This document shows positions 1 to 7,866 of a DNA stretch of 36,478 nt, in pieces. The DNA comes from CAWFKW01 sp964568655. GTDB taxonomy: Bacteria > Bacteroidota > Ignavibacteria > Tepidaquicellales > OLB5. Each line of letters opens with the position of its first letter. Positions within the stretch are counted from its first letter, which is position 1. Made by a program: the position numbers and the translations under genes. The notes under the pieces are model-generated. The model was not told the origin of the DNA. It did no database searches and was given only the letters and a program-made list of their open reading frames with translations. Where the stretch lies: positions 1 through 36,478 of the forward strand of contig CAZMRG010000020.1 in the NCBI GenBank assembly GCA_964568655.1, given 5' to 3'.

Positions 1-2
1 AT

Positions 3-989
3 AAAGTTACAGGAATAGCGCCAAAGAAAGAAGGCGCGCCTCCTGCTTTTACAAAAGTCTTTGGAGATGCATTGGTTGAAATTTGCAAGCAGAACGAAAG
101 AGTTGTTGGCATAACGGCCGCAATGCCTGACGGCACAGGATTAGATATACTTCAAAAGGCGATGCCGGACAGGTATTTTGATGTTGGCATAGCCGAGCAG
201 CATGCTGTAACATTTGCCGCCGGTATGGCCACAGAAGGTTACACGCCGGTTGTAGCGGTGTATTCATCATTCCTGCAAAGGGCGTTTGACCAGATCGTCC
301 ATGATGTCGCTATCCAGAAACTGCCTGTAGTATTTGTTATGGATAGGTCGGGAATTGTTGGCGCTGATGGGCCAACACATCACGGTTCGCTTGATTTAAG
401 TTATTTCAGATGTATACAGGGCACGGTATTGATGTCCCCAAAAGATGAACAGGAATTGCGTAATATGCTTTACACGGCAACATTATATAAAAAGGGGCCA
501 ATTGCTATAAGATACCCGCGCGGCAATGCAATTGGGGTTAAGATCAATCCGTTCGAAAAAATAGAAATTGGCAAGGGCGAAATTGTTGAAGAAGGCAAGG
601 ATGCGGCTATTATTGCAATTGGTAACATGGTGCAGATGGCGCTTAAAGCCAGAACAGAACTTGCCAAAGATGGAATTGATATTGAAGTAGTGAATGCAAG
701 ATTTGTAAAACCGCTTGATGCAGGCTTACTAAGAGATGTGTTTAGCAGGCATAAAAAAGTTTTGACTATTGAAGATAATGTTATAATCGGCGGGTTTGGC
801 TCAGCGATTCTTGAGTTTATGAACCAGAACAATATTAAGGATGTTGATCTGATAGTGCACGGGCTGCCTGACAGGTTTATAGACCACGGAACGCCTGATG
901 AACTTTACGAAGAATTGAAAATGGACGGCAAAGGTATAGCCGGAATAATAAGGGAATTTTTAATTTCCAAAGAGAAAGTGATAATTTAA
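3..989 (+). CDS. dxs: 1-deoxy-D-xylulose-5-phosphate synthase, C-terminal half (5' end off the window)
   Basis: DXS condenses pyruvate and glyceraldehyde-3-phosphate, with thiamine diphosphate, at the first step of the MEP isoprenoid pathway. The reading frame is open from the left edge, and 328 residues are visible of a protein that normally has about 620-640. What remains is the pyrimidine-binding transketolase domain, with the motif DVGIAEQHAVTFAAG that carries the family's catalytic Glu, then DRSGIVGADGPTHHG and IRYPRG, and the C-terminal transketolase domain (TIEDNVIIGGFGSA). A TTG at position 72 is in frame but is internal: the residues before it (KKEGAPPAFTKVFGDA) match DXS. The gene ends 53 nt before miaB on the same strand. 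The TPP-binding N-terminal domain is off the window, so intactness cannot be judged. Confidence 0.97.
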   Translation, partial: KVTGIAPKKEGAPPAFTKVFGDALVEICKQNERVVGITAAMPDGTGLDILQKAMPDRYFDVGIAEQHAVTFAAGMATEGYTPVVAVYSSFLQRAFDQIVHDVAIQKLPVVFVMDRSGIVGADGPTHHGSLDLSYFRCIQGTVLMSPKDEQELRNMLYTATLYKKGPIAIRYPRGNAIGVKINPFEKIEIGKGEIVEEGKDAAIIAIGNMVQMALKARTELAKDGIDIEVVNARFVKPLDAGLLRDVFSRHKKVLTIEDNVIIGGFGSAILEFMNQNNIKDVDLIVHGLPDRFIDHGTPDELYEELKMDGKGIAGIIREFLISKEKVII

Positions 990-1042
990 TTATTCATGAT
1001 TTGGTGGACAACATTTTTGGGGGCTGAAAAACCAGGATTTAA

Positions 1043-2428
1043 ATGGAAGATATAAAACCAAAGGACAAAAGTTCCTACATTCCTCTTTCAACTTTAACTA
1101 ATAAAGCTAAACAAACAGGCGGAACGAGGAAGCTTTACGTCGAGACGTATGGCTGCCAGATGAACTTTGCCGATACTGAAATTGTTAACGGCATTATGGG
1201 TAACCACGGCTACACTATTACAGATGATATAGAAGACTCAAGCGTAATACTTGTAAACACATGCAGTATCCGCGAGCATGCCGAAGCGAAAGTTCTGCAG
1301 CGCTTAACTGAGCTTAAGAAGTATAAGAAAAATAATCCGGGTATGGTTATCGGACTGATTGGCTGTATGGCGGAGAGATTTAAGAGAGATTTAGTTAAGA
1401 AAACTAAAGTTGTCGACCTTGTTGTTGGCCCTGATGAGTATCGTAAAGTCCCCGAGCTGATAGAGAACATAATTGATACAGGCGAGAAGGGGATTGCAGT
1501 AAGACTTTCGAAAGTTGAAACCTACGATGATATAGTCCCGCTAAGAAAAGAAGGTATCAGCGCATGGCTCTCTATTATGAGAGGATGCGATAAATTCTGT
1601 TCTTTCTGCGTTGTGCCTTATACAAGAGGAAGAGAAAGAAGCCGTCCGTTAGAAGGAGTTGTGGCCGAAGTTGCGCAGTTGTGGCGCAATGGTTTTAAGG
1701 AAGTAACTCTGCTTGGACAGAATGTCAACTCATACGCCAGCAGCGGAAATGATTTTGCGGATCTACTTAGAGAGTGCGCCTTAGCAGTTCCTGAAATTAG
1801 AATTCGTTTCACAACTTCACATCCGCAGGATATTTCAATGAAGCTGATCGAGACAATTGCTAAGTATGATAATTTATGTAATTACATACACTTACCTATG
1901 CAAACGGGCTCAAATAGAATTTTGGATTTAATGAAGCGCAGCTACACAATTGAACATTACATGGGTATTATAGATAACATAAAAAAAATAATCCCCGATG
2001 TTTCTTTATCAACAGATATCATTACCGGATTCTGCACTGAGACAGATGAGGATCACGGAATGACACTGGATATAATGGATGAAGTAAAATTTGATGGCGC
2101 ATACATGTTCAAATATTCACCGCGTGAAAAGACCAAAGCATGGGAAATGAAAGATGATGTTGATGAAGAAACCAAAACCAGCAGGATGATGGATATTGTT
2201 GAGCTGCAGCGGGTTATATCTCATGAAAAGAATTCCGGGCTGATTGGCGGCAAATATGATATCGTAATAGAAGGTGTGAGTAAGAAATCTGATTCAATGC
2301 TTACAGGAAGAACCGACGGCAATAAATCTGTAATTATTCCTAAGAACGGAACAAGCATTGGCGAGAAAGTCACAGTAAAAATTTTAAAAGCCAATTCTGC
2401 AACATTATTTGGAGAATTGGTAAAATAG
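1043..2428 (+). CDS. miaB: tRNA-2-methylthio-N6-dimethylallyladenosine synthase MiaB
   Basis: MiaB is a radical-SAM methylthiotransferase that converts i6A37 to ms2i6A37 in tRNAs reading UNN codons. The 461 aa are close to family length (about 440-475). The N-terminal MTTase domain carries the three auxiliary-cluster cysteines: C38 in ETYGCQMN, C74 in NTCSIREHAE and C108 in IGCMAER. The radical-SAM motif CxxxCxxC is C182-C186-C189 in MRGCDKFCSFCVVPYTRG. A TRAM-like RNA-binding segment closes the protein. An AGGA 5 nt before the ATG supports the start. The gene lies between dxs and a sigma-54 activator; miaB followed by such an activator and lptE is an arrangement I recall from Bacteroidota genomes. 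GCQMN and the TRPxGRE-like segment fit MiaB better than MtaB or RimO. Confidence 0.96.
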   Translation: MEDIKPKDKSSYIPLSTLTNKAKQTGGTRKLYVETYGCQMNFADTEIVNGIMGNHGYTITDDIEDSSVILVNTCSIREHAEAKVLQRLTELKKYKKNNPGMVIGLIGCMAERFKRDLVKKTKVVDLVVGPDEYRKVPELIENIIDTGEKGIAVRLSKVETYDDIVPLRKEGISAWLSIMRGCDKFCSFCVVPYTRGRERSRPLEGVVAEVAQLWRNGFKEVTLLGQNVNSYASSGNDFADLLRECALAVPEIRIRFTTSHPQDISMKLIETIAKYDNLCNYIHLPMQTGSNRILDLMKRSYTIEHYMGIIDNIKKIIPDVSLSTDIITGFCTETDEDHGMTLDIMDEVKFDGAYMFKYSPREKTKAWEMKDDVDEETKTSRMMDIVELQRVISHEKNSGLIGGKYDIVIEGVSKKSDSMLTGRTDGNKSVIIPKNGTSIGEKVTVKILKANSATLFGELVK

Positions 2429-2457
2429 AAATTGTTTGAATCTTACCCGTCCTGACG

Positions 2458-2514
2458 CCTGCCTGCTGCAGGCAGGGACACCCCTCTCCTTTGATGAGAG
2501 GGGCCGGGGTGAGG
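2458..2514. repeat. double-palindrome extragenic repeat between miaB and the sigma-54 activator
   Basis: Two hairpins lie back to back. The first, 2458-2476, is CCTGCCTGC-T-GCAGGCAGG, perfect apart from the central base. The second pairs CCCCTCTC (2481-2488) with GAGAGGGG (2496-2503) around a 7-nt loop, and is flanked by CACCCC and GGGGTG that could extend it. The GC content is well above the surrounding sequence. A TTG inside the second element is in frame with the downstream activator and lengthens its apparent ORF by 10 codons. There is no T-run, so this is not a typical terminator. It looks like a dispersed extragenic palindromic repeat. Confidence 0.65.
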
Positions 2515-2520
2515 ATAATA

Positions 2521-3654
2521 ATGGAAAGTATAGCTGCAAACATATCAAGCGATCTGCTGGGACTGTCGATTCCGATAGTGGAATTGCGGCAAATTATTAA
2601 ACAGGTAGCGCCCACCGATGTAACGGTCTTAATTACAGGTGAGAGCGGCGTGGGTAAAGAAGTTGTAGCTCATGAAATTCATAAGCTTAGCAAACGCGCC
2701 GATAAGCCTTTCATTACAGTAAATTGCGGCGCAATACCGGAAGGAATAATTGAAAGCGAGTTGTTCGGGCATCAAAAGGGTTCGTTTACCGGTGCGATAG
2801 AAACGCGTAAAGGTTATTTTGAATCGGCGGATGGCGGTACAATATTTCTTGATGAAATAGGCGAGCTTCCGCTTGCAACGCAGGTAAAATTCTTAAGGGT
2901 GATAGAGAACGGCGAATTTATGAAAGTCGGCGGCACAAAACCTGAGAAGGTCGATGTCAGGATCATTGCCGCAACCAACAGGAACCTGGAAGAAGAAATT
3001 GCTTCAGGTTCATTCCGCGAAGATCTGTATTACCGCCTTCGTTCAATAAACATTTTAATTCCCCCGCTTCGTGAAAGAAAAGAAGATATTGAAGTCCTGT
3101 TCAATCATTTCGTTAACTCATTCTGTTCAAAAAATAAAATTGATTTCAAAGACGTCTCCCAACAAGCGATGGAATATATTATTAATTACAGCTGGCCGGG
3201 TAATGTCAGGCAACTGAAAAATTTTACCGAGAGCCTGATCACTTTGAACGGTGATAAGAAAATAGAAGTTGATGATGTAATACGCCATCTTAATATTCCG
3301 AGGAAGGAATCTACTCTTCCGGCTCCGGTTTCGGTTTTCCAGGGTCAGGACGATAAACAGCTGTTATTTAGGGCTTTATTTGAGCTAAAAACAGACATTA
3401 TGGATATTAAAAATCAGATAGAGAACCTGGGGGCAACAGCGAACTCAAAAATTCCTGAAGACGGTTTTCACATCCCTGACGAGAAGATAGAAAACATTTC
3501 ATATGATGAGTTTGAACAGGAACTGTTAACATACTATTGGAAAAAATATAACGGCAACATTAACAGGATAGCTGATAAGCTTAAGATCAGCAACCGGACA
3601 TTATACCGGAAATTTAAAAGTTACGGATTGAAAAATGGCAAGGCGTTTAATTAG
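2521..3654 (+). CDS. Sigma-54-dependent transcriptional activator without an N-terminal sensory domain
   Basis: This AAA+ enhancer-binding protein (377 aa from this start) would open promoters held by sigma-54 RNA polymerase. Walker A is GESGVGKE (residues 40-47), the sigma-54 contact loop is GSFTGA (87-92, where GAFTGA is usual), and Walker B is TIFLDEIGE with D111-E112. The segment FREDLYYRL carries the usual arginine-finger region, and a Fis-type helix-turn-helix ends the protein (NRIADKLKISNRTLYRKF). Only about 15 residues precede the AAA+ core, so no receiver, GAF or PAS domain is present. I prefer ATG 2521 because GAGG lies 6 nt upstream; the in-frame TTG 2491 lies inside a palindromic repeat. 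The 3' end overlaps lptE by 20 nt, implying translational coupling. The linker between AAA+ and HTH (about residues 260-330) is unusually long and unassigned. Confidence 0.93.
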   Translation: MESIAANISSDLLGLSIPIVELRQIIKQVAPTDVTVLITGESGVGKEVVAHEIHKLSKRADKPFITVNCGAIPEGIIESELFGHQKGSFTGAIETRKGYFESADGGTIFLDEIGELPLATQVKFLRVIENGEFMKVGGTKPEKVDVRIIAATNRNLEEEIASGSFREDLYYRLRSINILIPPLRERKEDIEVLFNHFVNSFCSKNKIDFKDVSQQAMEYIINYSWPGNVRQLKNFTESLITLNGDKKIEVDDVIRHLNIPRKESTLPAPVSVFQGQDDKQLLFRALFELKTDIMDIKNQIENLGATANSKIPEDGFHIPDEKIENISYDEFEQELLTYYWKKYNGNINRIADKLKISNRTLYRKFKSYGLKNGKAFN

Positions 3655-4171
3655 AAATATAAATAAGCGGGTTCTTATAAAACGTTTACTCTTGCTGGCG
3701 TTAGTTGTTGCGTTCAGTTCTTGTAATTACGGTTTTAAAGGCTCGGCGCCGCCGCAAGGAATTAAAACAATTTTTATTCCCAATATTCCCGACAATAGCG
3801 GGTTTGGGCTGGCAACATTGGGCGAGGATTTAACTCAGCTTTTAAAGACGAAATTTATTAAGGATAACACCCTGGAGTACGCTGAAAAGACATCAGCCGA
3901 CGGAATGGTGACATGTATTGTCACCAGCGTCAAAGATGATCCTTTTGTAGTATCCGGCGGCGAAACAGTTTCGAAAAGAAAAGTAACGCTGATCGTTTCG
4001 GTGGAATTTCAGAATCTGAAAACTAAGAAAACTATCTGGAAGAAAGATTTCACCGACTGGGGAGAATATGACAGTTCAACAGGCGGATTTTCTAAGCGCG
4101 ATGACGGCGTTAAGGTAGCCGAGGATAAACTGACCGATGATATTCTTCTGGATGTTACTTCCGACTGGTAG
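3635..4171 (+). CDS. lptE: LptE-like LPS-assembly lipoprotein
   Basis: LptE is the outer-membrane lipoprotein that plugs the LptD translocon and helps deliver LPS to the surface. The 178-aa protein has a basic N-terminus, a hydrophobic stretch (about residues 14-27) and a candidate lipidated Cys at C30 (AFSSC, a loose lipobox). The mature part opens with NYGFKG and continues with the short beta-strand pattern of the family (IKTIFIPNI, then KRKVTLIVSVEFQNL, then IWKKDFTDWGEY). The ATG lies inside the last codons of the sigma-54 activator, so translation is probably coupled. Family assignment rests on the lipoprotein start, size and the miaB-activator-lptE context; these proteins diverge strongly, so confidence is moderate to high rather than certain. 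Confidence 0.78.
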   Translation: MARRLIRNINKRVLIKRLLLLALVVAFSSCNYGFKGSAPPQGIKTIFIPNIPDNSGFGLATLGEDLTQLLKTKFIKDNTLEYAEKTSADGMVTCIVTSVKDDPFVVSGGETVSKRKVTLIVSVEFQNLKTKKTIWKKDFTDWGEYDSSTGGFSKRDDGVKVAEDKLTDDILLDVTSDW

Positions 4172-4219
4172 ATGTGCCATGTCAGGATATTTGCAAATTA
4201 ATTATTAAGGTAAGCACAA

Positions 4220-5692
4220 TTGGAAAAGATCATACTGTTCACTTATATAGGTTCGCTGATCATACTTTTTACGTTCGGTTCTCATGGACTAATAATGGTA
4301 TATTACTATTTAAAACATAGGCACAAAAGGGATGATTTCAGCGGGGTTTTAGACGGATACCCGATGGTAACGCTTCAGCTTCCCATATATAACGAGATGT
4401 ACGTTATAGAACGCCTCATAAAAGCCGCATGTGAAATCGACTATCCTATAGACAGGCTTGAGTTCCAGGTTCTTGATGACTCAACTGATGAAACTGTTGA
4501 GATAGTTGATAAAATTGTGAAAGAATATAAGCTGCTTGGATTTGATATTTGCCATATCCACCGCGATGACAGAACAGGATATAAGGCGGGCGCATTGAAG
4601 GAAGGGCTTAAAACCGCAAAGGGTGAATTCGTCGGAATATTTGACGCGGATTTTATTCCAAGAAAAAATTTCCTGAAAATTGTTCTGCCGTTTTTCAACG
4701 ATCCTAAAATTGGGATGGTGCAAACAAGATGGGAACATCTTAACCGTTCATATTCGCTTATCACTCAAATTCAGGCGCTGGCTCTTGACGGGCACTTTGT
4801 TATCGAGCAGCAGGTGAGGAACAAAGCTAATTTCTTTATCAACTTTAACGGAACAAGCGGCGTATGGCGCAAAGAATGTATTTTCGATGCGGGGAACTGG
4901 GAAGCGGATACGCTGACCGAGGACCTGGACCTATCTTACCGCGCGCAGCTCAAAGGATGGAAGTTTAAATATCTGACGGATTTCACAACTCCCGCCGAAG
5001 TTCCTTCAGAAATTAATTCTGTGAAAACGCAGCAGTTCAGGTGGACAAAGGGCTCGATTGAAACCGCAAAGAAAATGCTGTTTCGCGTTTGGAAGGCAGA
5101 CCTGCCATTGAAGCATAAGATAATTTCAACATTTCATCTAACAAATAACATCGTGTTTCCATTCATATTGCTGGCGTGCCTGCTGAATATGCCTATTGTG
5201 CTTATTAAGAACACGGGGCAATATGATACTTACTTTGCTTTCATGTCGGTATTTGTACTGGCTTTTATCGGATCGTTTTTATTTTACCTGTTTTCGCAAA
5301 AAGATGTGTATGCTGATTGGCGGACGCGCGTGCTCCTGTTCCCTGTATTTATGGCGGGAAGCATGGGTTTTGCCATCAATAACACCAAGGCGGTGTTTGA
5401 GGCTCTGATAAATAAGAAATCTGAATTTGTAAGGACTCCAAAATACGGCATATCCGGCGAAAAAGATTCCTGGAAAGACAAAAAATATGTTCACAAAAAA
5501 ATAAAATTATCTGTTATTTTCGAATCATTGCTTGCTTTGTATAGTCTTGCGGCGGTTATTGTATCGCTGGCGACTTTACAGATATCGGCTATCCCGTTCC
5601 AGCTGATGTTCACTTTTGGGTTTGGGCTTGTCGCATATCTTTCAATAAAGCATGTAATAGTTTCAAACAGAATGGCTAAAGAATCAACATAA
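4220..5692 (+). CDS. Membrane-embedded processive family-2 glycosyltransferase (cellulose-synthase-like)
   Basis: The 490-aa inner-membrane GT2 enzyme has one N-terminal membrane helix (about residues 5-31), a cytosolic GT-A domain and about five C-terminal helices. The processive-synthase signature D, DxD, D, QxxRW is complete: D86/D87 in VLDDSTDET, D142-A-D144, T233-E-D235 in TLTEDLDLS, and Q271-Q-F-R-W275. The protein should therefore move a growing beta-linked glycan, or transfer a hexose to a lipid, from a nucleotide sugar. The substrate cannot be read from the sequence, and no PilZ domain for cyclic-di-GMP is attached. The start is TTG, with AAGG about 9 nt upstream; there is no earlier in-frame ATG after lptE. 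The next gene begins 5 nt after the stop, so the pair is probably one transcript. Confidence 0.9.
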   Translation: MEKIILFTYIGSLIILFTFGSHGLIMVYYYLKHRHKRDDFSGVLDGYPMVTLQLPIYNEMYVIERLIKAACEIDYPIDRLEFQVLDDSTDETVEIVDKIVKEYKLLGFDICHIHRDDRTGYKAGALKEGLKTAKGEFVGIFDADFIPRKNFLKIVLPFFNDPKIGMVQTRWEHLNRSYSLITQIQALALDGHFVIEQQVRNKANFFINFNGTSGVWRKECIFDAGNWEADTLTEDLDLSYRAQLKGWKFKYLTDFTTPAEVPSEINSVKTQQFRWTKGSIETAKKMLFRVWKADLPLKHKIISTFHLTNNIVFPFILLACLLNMPIVLIKNTGQYDTYFAFMSVFVLAFIGSFLFYLFSQKDVYADWRTRVLLFPVFMAGSMGFAINNTKAVFEALINKKSEFVRTPKYGISGEKDSWKDKKYVHKKIKLSVIFESLLALYSLAAVIVSLATLQISAIPFQLMFTFGFGLVAYLSIKHVIVSNRMAKEST

Positions 5693-5697
5693 CATAA

Positions 5698-6453
5698 TTG
5701 GTAGATAGCGACATAATAAAATATCTGATAACAAAATTCGAAGATAAGGTAAGGACTAATCCGCTTACTCCTGAGTTTGTTAAGCTTGCGAATTATTATC
5801 TTATCAACGGCAGCGTTACTGAGGCTATCGACCTGCTTCTGGCGGGATTGAAGTTTTATCCGAATTATGTGACGGCGCGGATATTACTCGGTAAATGCTA
5901 CCTTGCCAATAAATATTATTTCGACGGGAAGAAAATTTTTGAACAGGTTCTGACTGAAAATCCGGATATGGAAATTGTAAAAAAGTATCTTGATATTGCC
6001 AACGATCTGGCGAAGAACGAGGTTTCCAGGAAGCACGAAGACGATCTGATACCTAAGCTCGATTTTAAAGCGCCGCCTTTCAACGATTATGATTTTAGTT
6101 ATAACTTATTCCCCAGTTACGAAATTGACGATATTATAGGGGAGAGCAAAATTCTTGAAGCAGTAGGCGAAATGCCTGAGTACAACGACTTTAAGAACAT
6201 AGTCGAATCTCCGCACTACTTTAAAAAGGAAATTGTAAAACCAACCTTCGAAAAGAAAAGGCTCAAGAATAAATTTGAAGTTAAGATAATTACCGAAACG
6301 CTGGCTGATATTTTCGCGAAGCAGGGGAATTATTTCGATGCAATTGAAGCTTACTCGCACTTACTCAAAATAAAACCTGACAGGCGCGAGATACTAGAAA
6401 GTAAGATAAGCGAAGTTGAGGTGCAGATAAATAAGCTGATAAACGATTTCTAA
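5698..6453 (+). CDS. Tetratricopeptide-repeat protein, function unknown
   Basis: This 251-aa soluble protein has no signal peptide or membrane segment. Two N-terminal TPR-like units (about residues 23-56 and 57-90; NYYLINGSVTEAIDLLLAGL and ILLGKCYLANKYYFDGKKIF) pack against a third near the C-terminus (ADIFAKQGNYFDAIEAYSHL). An acidic, aromatic-rich linker separates them. The repeats suggest a scaffold. It follows the glycosyltransferase after 5 nt, also with a TTG start, so it may assist that enzyme or its complex; that link is inference from position. Its stop codon overlaps the stop codon of the convergent NFACT-R gene within the four bases CTAA. Confidence 0.72.
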   Translation: MVDSDIIKYLITKFEDKVRTNPLTPEFVKLANYYLINGSVTEAIDLLLAGLKFYPNYVTARILLGKCYLANKYYFDGKKIFEQVLTENPDMEIVKKYLDIANDLAKNEVSRKHEDDLIPKLDFKAPPFNDYDFSYNLFPSYEIDDIIGESKILEAVGEMPEYNDFKNIVESPHYFKKEIVKPTFEKKRLKNKFEVKIITETLADIFAKQGNYFDAIEAYSHLLKIKPDRREILESKISEVEVQINKLINDF

Positions 6454-6851
6454 TTTTCTTCTTTGGGTATTGCCGGATTTACCTTTACGACTTTCTCTCC
6501 TTTTATAACAACGCTCCCGGATTTAGCGCCTTTATACTTCTGAACATTTTTAGTTTCTGTATATGCAACGGGCACATGTCCGGCGTTTTTAGCTTTGCTG
6601 TAGTATGCAGCAATTGCGGCCGCCAGCTTTATTATTTCTTTTGGAAATTCAGTTATGCCTTCGGGAGCTTTTAAAACAGTATGCGAGCCGCTAGTGCCGC
6701 GGACATGAAACCAAAGGTCGTTCTGGTTTGTGTATCGCATTGAAAGTAGGTCGTTTGAGGCGCTGTCTTTGCCAACCCATACTTCAAATCCGCCTTCAAG
6801 CCTGAATATCCTGAATCGCTTCAGGTTTATATCTTCCTGTTCTTCATCCAT
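6450..6851 (-). CDS. Stand-alone NFACT-R (DUF814) RNA-binding domain protein
   Basis: The 133 aa consist almost entirely of one NFACT-R domain, the C-terminal domain of RqcH/NEMF/Tae2 proteins that work on stalled 60S/50S ribosomes in ribosome-associated quality control. The diagnostic core is NDLWFHVRGTSGSHTVLK, followed by the helix with AAAIAAYYSKAKNAGHVPVAYTE and the Lys-rich KNVQKYKGAKSGSVVIKG segment. The NFACT-N (FpgI-like), HhH and coiled-coil parts of full-length RqcH are absent. The ORF begins with a clean ATG and has no upstream extension in frame here, so it appears to be a free-standing domain rather than a broken gene. It converges with the TPR gene and shares its stop region. 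It lies downstream of atpG, but a terminator separates them. Confidence 0.85.
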   Translation of the reverse strand: MDEEQEDINLKRFRIFRLEGGFEVWVGKDSASNDLLSMRYTNQNDLWFHVRGTSGSHTVLKAPEGITEFPKEIIKLAAAIAAYYSKAKNAGHVPVAYTETKNVQKYKGAKSGSVVIKGEKVVKVNPAIPKEEN

Positions 6852-6926
6852 GTTAATAAAGCAATTTTGTAATATCCATCAATTTAAACAATGAAAAATA
6901 TGAGTCCTCATTTCATCCTTATGCAC

Positions 6927-6955
6927 AAAAAAGGCCGTCTATCCAGACAGCCTTT
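6927..6955 (-). terminator. Rho-independent terminator of the ATP synthase operon
   Basis: AAAGGC (6930-6935) pairs with GCCTTT (6950-6955), and GTCT (6937-6940) with AGAC (6945-6948) around a 4-nt loop, with one internal mismatch. On the minus strand the hairpin is followed by six T (A-run 6927-6932). It lies 24 nt past the atpG stop, the expected end of the atp transcript, and insulates the NFACT-R gene from it. Confidence 0.85.
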
Positions 6956-6978
6956 ACAAAACTAAATATCAATTATTT

Positions 6979-7866
6979 TTAATTAGATTCCCGCAACGCT
7001 TCTGCGCCGCCAACTATTTCGAGTATTTCTTTCGTGATAGAAGCCTGCCTTGCTCTGTTGTATGAAAGCTGCAGCGTCTTCATCAGGTCATTGGCGTTGG
7101 TGGTAGCTGAGTCCATTGCCGTCATCTGCGCAGCCTGTTCGGATGCATATGACTCAAGCAAAATTCTCCAGATTTGCGTCTTTAAGCTTCTTGGAAGCAA
7201 GTGCTCAACAATCTCTTTGCTTGAAGGTTCGTAAATATAATTCGATAAAATATTCTTAGCGCCTTCTGCTTTTGGGAACGGCGGAATTGGCAATATTTGT
7301 TCTTCAACTATCTTTGATTGCGCCACGGATTTAAACTCATTATATATTGCAACAACTTTATCAAACTTCTTATCGCAATATCCGCTTATAAGCTCGGTTA
7401 TGATATTCTGCGCATGTATAAATTGAAGTTTATCAAATATGTTAGTGTATTTTGCAAAAAAGTCGTAATGCCTTTTATTAAAATGGTCATAACCCTTCTT
7501 GCCAATTGTAACCAGGATCAGTTCCTTTGCATTGTAAAAATCAGCGTAAGTAGTTTTTATCGAGTTTTCAACATGCTTAATAAGGTTTGTGTTGAATGAG
7601 CCGCACAAACCTCTATCGCCTGTAACTACAATGAGGCATAATTTTTTTACTTCTCTTTCTTTCAGCAGGGGATTATCAAAATCCTCAACAGTAGGAATGA
7701 GATTCCTCAGAATTTCATCTATCTTCCTCGCATAGGGCCTTGCGGCAACAACATTCATTTGCGCCTTGCGGAATTTTACCGAAGCAACCATCTTCATTGC
7801 CCTGGTAATCTTCTCGATATTCCTTATGCTGCCTATGCGGCTTTTTATTTCTCTTAATGTCGCCAT
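6979..7866 (-). CDS. atpG: ATP synthase F1 subunit gamma
   Basis: The gamma subunit is the central rotor shaft coupling c-ring rotation to catalysis in the alpha3-beta3 head. The 295 aa match family length. The N-terminal coiled-coil helix shows REIKSRIGSIRNIEKITRAM and the C-terminal helix shows AMDSATTNANDLMKTLQLSYN followed by RQASITKEILEIVGGAEAL, the two antiparallel helices that enter the head. It is the last gene of the operon; its ATG directly follows the atpA stop with no spacer. The beta and epsilon genes do not follow and must lie elsewhere, as is common in Bacteroidota and Chlorobi. Confidence 0.98.
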   Translation of the reverse strand: MATLREIKSRIGSIRNIEKITRAMKMVASVKFRKAQMNVVAARPYARKIDEILRNLIPTVEDFDNPLLKEREVKKLCLIVVTGDRGLCGSFNTNLIKHVENSIKTTYADFYNAKELILVTIGKKGYDHFNKRHYDFFAKYTNIFDKLQFIHAQNIITELISGYCDKKFDKVVAIYNEFKSVAQSKIVEEQILPIPPFPKAEGAKNILSNYIYEPSSKEIVEHLLPRSLKTQIWRILLESYASEQAAQMTAMDSATTNANDLMKTLQLSYNRARQASITKEILEIVGGAEALRESN

